From Colimorpha sp045640985 (GTDB taxonomy: Bacteria; Bacteroidota; Bacteroidia; Bacteroidales; P3), in contig JAZUFZ010000003.1 of NCBI GenBank assembly GCA_045640985.1, positions 1 to 43,823 of the forward strand: DNA of 43,823 nt, given 5' to 3'. Both the position numbers and the translations under genes were made by a program. The first letter of the stretch is position 1, and every line of letters starts with the position of its first letter. The notes beneath the pieces are model-generated. The model had not been told where the DNA came from. It saw only the letters and a list, made by a program, of their open reading frames with translations, and did no database searches. Below, piece after piece: positions 41,528 through 43,823 of the stretch.

Positions 41528-41898
41528 TAGTTTGTGCCCCAGAATGCGAGAGCATCTCCGATGCTCATTGTAGGGAAACTTGCCAAGGTACTTACTAACT
41601 TCCAAAGTTTCACCTCTGAATCATCAATATCACAATCAGCAATCATGATAGCTGCAAGGTAGCCACAAGCATATTTTTTCTGCTCATCGTTCATACTTGC
41701 AAGGGTGAGAATGGCTTCACCAGCCTGAAGCTCTTTTGACTTTACAAGAAGTGCCGCAGCCTGAACTCCGTTAACACCAAAGTTCTTCAATTCATTGATG
41801 ATTGCTGATTTTTCAGAATCATCAAAGTGACCATCTGCAGCTGCCATAACAATGCCAATGTTTACCAAAGCTGCGAGTTCTTTTCCACTGTAGTTCAT
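41527..41898 (-). CDS. TerB/DjlA-like helical protein
   Basis: A 123-residue protein. Two acidic segments, MAAADGHFDDSEK (near residue 20) and MIADCDIDDSEVKLW (near 90), fit the TerB/DjlA N-terminal fold, in which such residues bind metal or protein partners. The all-helical length fits TerB. TerB-domain proteins occur in tellurite resistance, stress and phage-defence gene sets. It is the first gene of the leftward operon with two unknown proteins. Confidence 0.75.
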   Translation of the reverse strand: MNYSGKELAALVNIGIVMAAADGHFDDSEKSAIINELKNFGVNGVQAAALLVKSKELQAGEAILTLASMNDEQKKYACGYLAAIMIADCDIDDSEVKLWKLVSTLASFPTMSIGDALAFWGTN

Positions 41899-42029
41899 AA
41901 TTTAGTTTAATTTTTCGTCGTCAGACCTAATGACGAGGATTTTAATTTAATTTAGTTTTTTATCCTTCGTCGCCTGAGGTCTGAGATTACTATATAAATA
42001 ATTCATTTGACTAGGGATAATTTATATCT
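41899..42029 (-). other. AT-rich upstream region of the TerB-like operon
   Basis: 131 bp with no gene. The words CGTCGTCAGACCTAATGACG and, further up, CGTCGCCTGAGGTCTGAG form short dyads between T/A-rich runs. A promoter must lie here but I see no clean TTTG/TAnnTTTG pair. Confidence 0.35.
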
Positions 42030-42634
42030 TTATTTCAATTTTTCTAATTCTGAGTTAAAGGATACAAGTTCTTTACGTTTTGTCTTCACCTGCTTGTTCA
42101 TCTCCGTCTGTATGTTGAACTGCTTTTGTTATGGCTTTCGTAGTATTTGATCACCGAAATGGTGGTGAATGTCTTGCCGAAACCTAGAGAGTCGGCAAGG
42201 ATACATCCATTGTAGGCCTCCATTTTGTTGATGATGACAGAGTGGATTCCCTTTTGAAAGTTATAGAGATTGTTCCATATCTGCGAAGACTTAAAGCCCG
42301 TGACTACATTGAAAAGCATATCCTCCGATATATCTTCCAGAAATTTGTTGAAGATATTGTAGAGCGTGACAAAGTAGATGAAGTTGGGCGAATTTTCGCG
42401 ATAGACATTCTCTATGTACTCAATAATAGTGTCGGTAACGTATGAACCGCGTTCCTTATCCTGCCAGAAATCATTAAAATTTTTCAGATATGTATCCGAT
42501 GCTGGTGTGGACAGTTTCTGTACCAGCTGAAAGGATGCCGCGGCCATAGTGACTTTAGAGTCTTTGTGTAAGGCAACCTTCAGATCATCAATAACTCTTG
42601 ACGTGATATTGTCGAATTGCTTTGGAGATTCCAT
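42030..42634 (-). pseudogene. Collapsed PLD/SNF2-type helicase gene
   Basis: From the ATG at 42634 the frame reads like the N-terminus of large phospholipase-D/SNF2 helicases (VIDDLKVALHKDSKVTMAAA), but jumps to the region before the helicase core (LYNFQKGIHSVIINKMEAYN) and motif I CILADSLGFGKTFT, then goes out of frame after VIKYYESHN near 42105. In another frame, 42030-42125 encodes a typical coiled-coil C-terminus (MNKQVKTKRKELVSF, ending LEKLK-stop). Both the PLD segment and nearly all of the ATPase domains appear to be deleted. The gene keeps an apparently complete promoter and leader identical in design to those of the R-M operon. Confidence 0.75.
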
Positions 42635-42941
42635 ACTCTTCTGCGCTTATTTTGCGTATGCTTATCATTCATTCGTGCTTTTACGGGCTTCGCTATGGGC
42701 ATAAAGAACGTGGACTTCACCAATCCACGTCTTGAGGCCTTCGCATTGCCCGTAATAGTCAGATAAGTGCCGTCCACGCAAGCGCAGACATCTGCATACC
42801 TATTCTCGACTATTACATTTTTGAAAGTTGCGAAGTTTCAAGACAGTGCCGAATAAATAGCAAACGCTATATTTATATTATTGTTTTCTTTCTATATTGT
42901 TTATATTCAGTTTTTTGATGGTTTTGTTACATTTTGTTTGA
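42635..42941 (-). ncRNA. Structured 5' leader of the collapsed helicase gene (copy B)
   Basis: About 305 nt from the predicted transcript start to the ATG. Hairpin H1 is at 42772-42789, the outer stem CTTATC/GATAAG at 42661-42666 with 42762-42767, the stem TTACGGG/CCCGTAA at 42681-42687 with 42749-42755, and the inner stem ACGTGGA/TCCACGT at 42708-42714 with 42724-42730. The last two stems differ from copy A at positions that keep pairing. The conserved block is at 42844-42868. Confidence 0.75.
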
Positions 42942-42946
42942 TACTG

Positions 42947-42977
42947 CAAAGATACTAAAAACCTTTGATTTGACAAA
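42947..42977 (-). promoter_or_regulatory. Promoter of the collapsed helicase gene (copy B)
   Basis: On the minus strand, TTTG (42974-42977), a 19-nt spacer and TATCTTTG (42947-42954), identical in both boxes and spacer length to copy A. Confidence 0.85.
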
Positions 42978-43087
42978 AAAAAACAGCATTTCTTGCCGGA
43001 ATTTGGTGGATTTATACCCCATCTCATCCACGTTACACTCTAAAAAACAGTTTTTCCCGACATTTAGAGGCTGTTTTTTCCGAAGTG

Positions 43088-43121
43088 CAAAAGTACAGAC
43101 TATTTTCGACAACTTGTGTCG
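43088..43121 (-). promoter_or_regulatory. Upstream -7 box and CGACA-N5-TGTCG dyad (copy B)
   Basis: Minus-strand TACTTTTG (43088-43095) and the dyad CGACAACTTGTGTCG (43107-43121), identical to the dyad of copy A. The intervening bases between this block and the main promoter differ between copies, so the dyad is selectively conserved. Confidence 0.55.
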
Positions 43122-43190
43122 TGTCGCAAAAAAAGATTCTTGTTCAAGCGTCAGTCTTTTCCCCACGGGGCAAATTCATAGAAAACGTTC

Positions 43191-43341
43191 ACGAAGAGGC
43201 TCCGCCTCAACCTCAAGGCTACCTATCTCACCGGGGACTTCCCGGTAAAGGATTTTACAAAAGAACTCGCCAAGGAGAAGTTATGAGACGATGGTCGAAT
43301 AACTCAGCCAGGCCCTCAACTGCCTCTTAGACAAAGAGTAA
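43191..43341 (+). pseudogene. Degraded coding tail at the edge of repeat R1
   Basis: One frame reads KRLRLNLKATYLTGDFPVKD then FTKELAKEKL and a stop (43284-43286). A neighbouring frame continues ETMVE-stop-LSQALNCLLDKE with a stop at 43339-43341. Together they look like the C-terminus of one protein broken by a frameshift and a nonsense change. I do not recognise the family. The last codons (from 43320) are within the R1 match, so R1 copies apparently begin inside or after such a gene. Confidence 0.4.
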
Positions 43342-43823
43342 CCGGACAAACAAACCTAACACCTAACAATCCAAAAAATGGATATACAAACCCTCTTTAT
43401 ATACTATTTAACTAACTAATATATAGATAGTTATAGGGTGTTTGAAGAAATAATGATACCCTCAAAAATTGGACTGTTAGTTGTTAGTTGTCAGGTTTTA
43501 CAACTCAAACATTTCTCTAAAAAGCACAATTACAATGAAATACAACATTACAAAAACCACCTCACCCAAGATGCCGGAGCTCGGCAAGGGGGCAGAATGC
43601 CTCAAATTGGGGTATAAAAAGGGCACATAAGGGGGGAAATGCTCCAGTTTCAGGTTCGGCTTCCCATTTTTTGCGAAAAAACAGGCGTTGAAAAATTTTC
43701 AACAATTGAGGGCAAACGGCTAATCTGCGGAGGATAGTGGCGGGAAGTGGAGTAAACTGTCCTATCCGGCCACGGAAATCCGCAGGGATCTTTCGCGACT
43801 TGACACCGCCGCTGTTTGGCCCG
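43320..43823 (+). repeat. Dispersed repeat R1, right copy
   Basis: Direct copy of 1-510; it runs to the window end and probably beyond. Outer and loop sequences are nearly identical to the left copy. The inverted arms at 43354-43372 and 43471-43498 are imperfectly complementary, built from CCTAACA/GTTAGTT-type 7-nt units, and unrelated in sequence to the arms of the left copy. Confidence 0.9.

Noticed and set aside
1..43823. CRISPR arrays.
   Set aside because: The tandem repeats at 753-807, the CCGACAT hairpins and the 7-nt arm units have no regular spacers of 25-40 nt and no cas genes are nearby.

Overview
The window looks like chromosome from an anaerobic Bacteroidota (order Bacteroidales), not a plasmid or phage. 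Several signs agree. Promoters follow the Bacteroidota pattern TTTG-N19/20-TAnnTTTG. Start codons sit in A-rich contexts without Shine-Dalgarno sequences. Secreted proteins end in Por-type (type IX secretion, T9SS) sorting domains, and the T9SS regulator PorX is present. Codon use is C-ending in much of the left half and T-ending in highly expressed genes such as gdhA. I cannot name the species from the sequence alone.

Layout. 1-967: a dispersed repeat (family R1) and tandem repeats. 968-5778: two T9SS cargo genes (BspA-like leucine-rich repeat protein, C10 cysteine protease). 5795-10797: porX and mfd, divergent. 10798-11380: palindromic repeat R2, repeat R3 and a promoter. 11381-19296: rightward run of YitT-type membrane protein, outer-membrane-type protein, GT4 glycosyltransferase, small secreted protein, TPR/PD40/OmpA-like protein and alpha/beta hydrolase. 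19397-21381: gdhA and aroQ. 21382-22162: a gene fragment broken off at an inverted R1 segment, plus strong hairpins. 22163-28250: leftward restriction-modification-like operon of two methyltransferase-type proteins, two small unknown proteins and a GIY-YIG-like/helicase fusion, behind a long structured leader. 28517-30538: leftward YrdC/YciO-type protein, 4-TMS holin-like protein and panC. 30635-31858: M64 peptidase. 31942-33572: prs and rplY, leftward. 33784-33866: tRNA-Leu(CAA). 34496-38867: metal-site protein, secA and a small secreted protein. 38868-43343: decayed accessory island with a sulfatase-modifying-factor fragment, an unknown three-gene operon starting with a TerB-like protein, a collapsed PLD/SNF2 helicase gene and a degraded coding tail. 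43320-43823: second copy of R1.

The housekeeping genes (mfd, gdhA, aroQ, panC, prs, rplY, secA, tRNA) form an ordinary backbone. Three things stand out. First, about 480 bp upstream of the restriction-modification operon (27915-28386) is duplicated upstream of the collapsed helicase gene (42635-43121). Both copies carry a dyad, a consensus promoter and a leader of about 300 nt whose stems show compensatory base changes, so this is a candidate structured regulatory RNA shared by two defence-type loci. Second, R1 copies at the two window ends share conserved sequence, but the inverted arms inside them, built of 7-nt units, differ completely between copies while staying complementary within each copy. 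Third, the main methyltransferase gene changes base composition near its catalytic NPPY motif, suggesting exchange of its specificity half.
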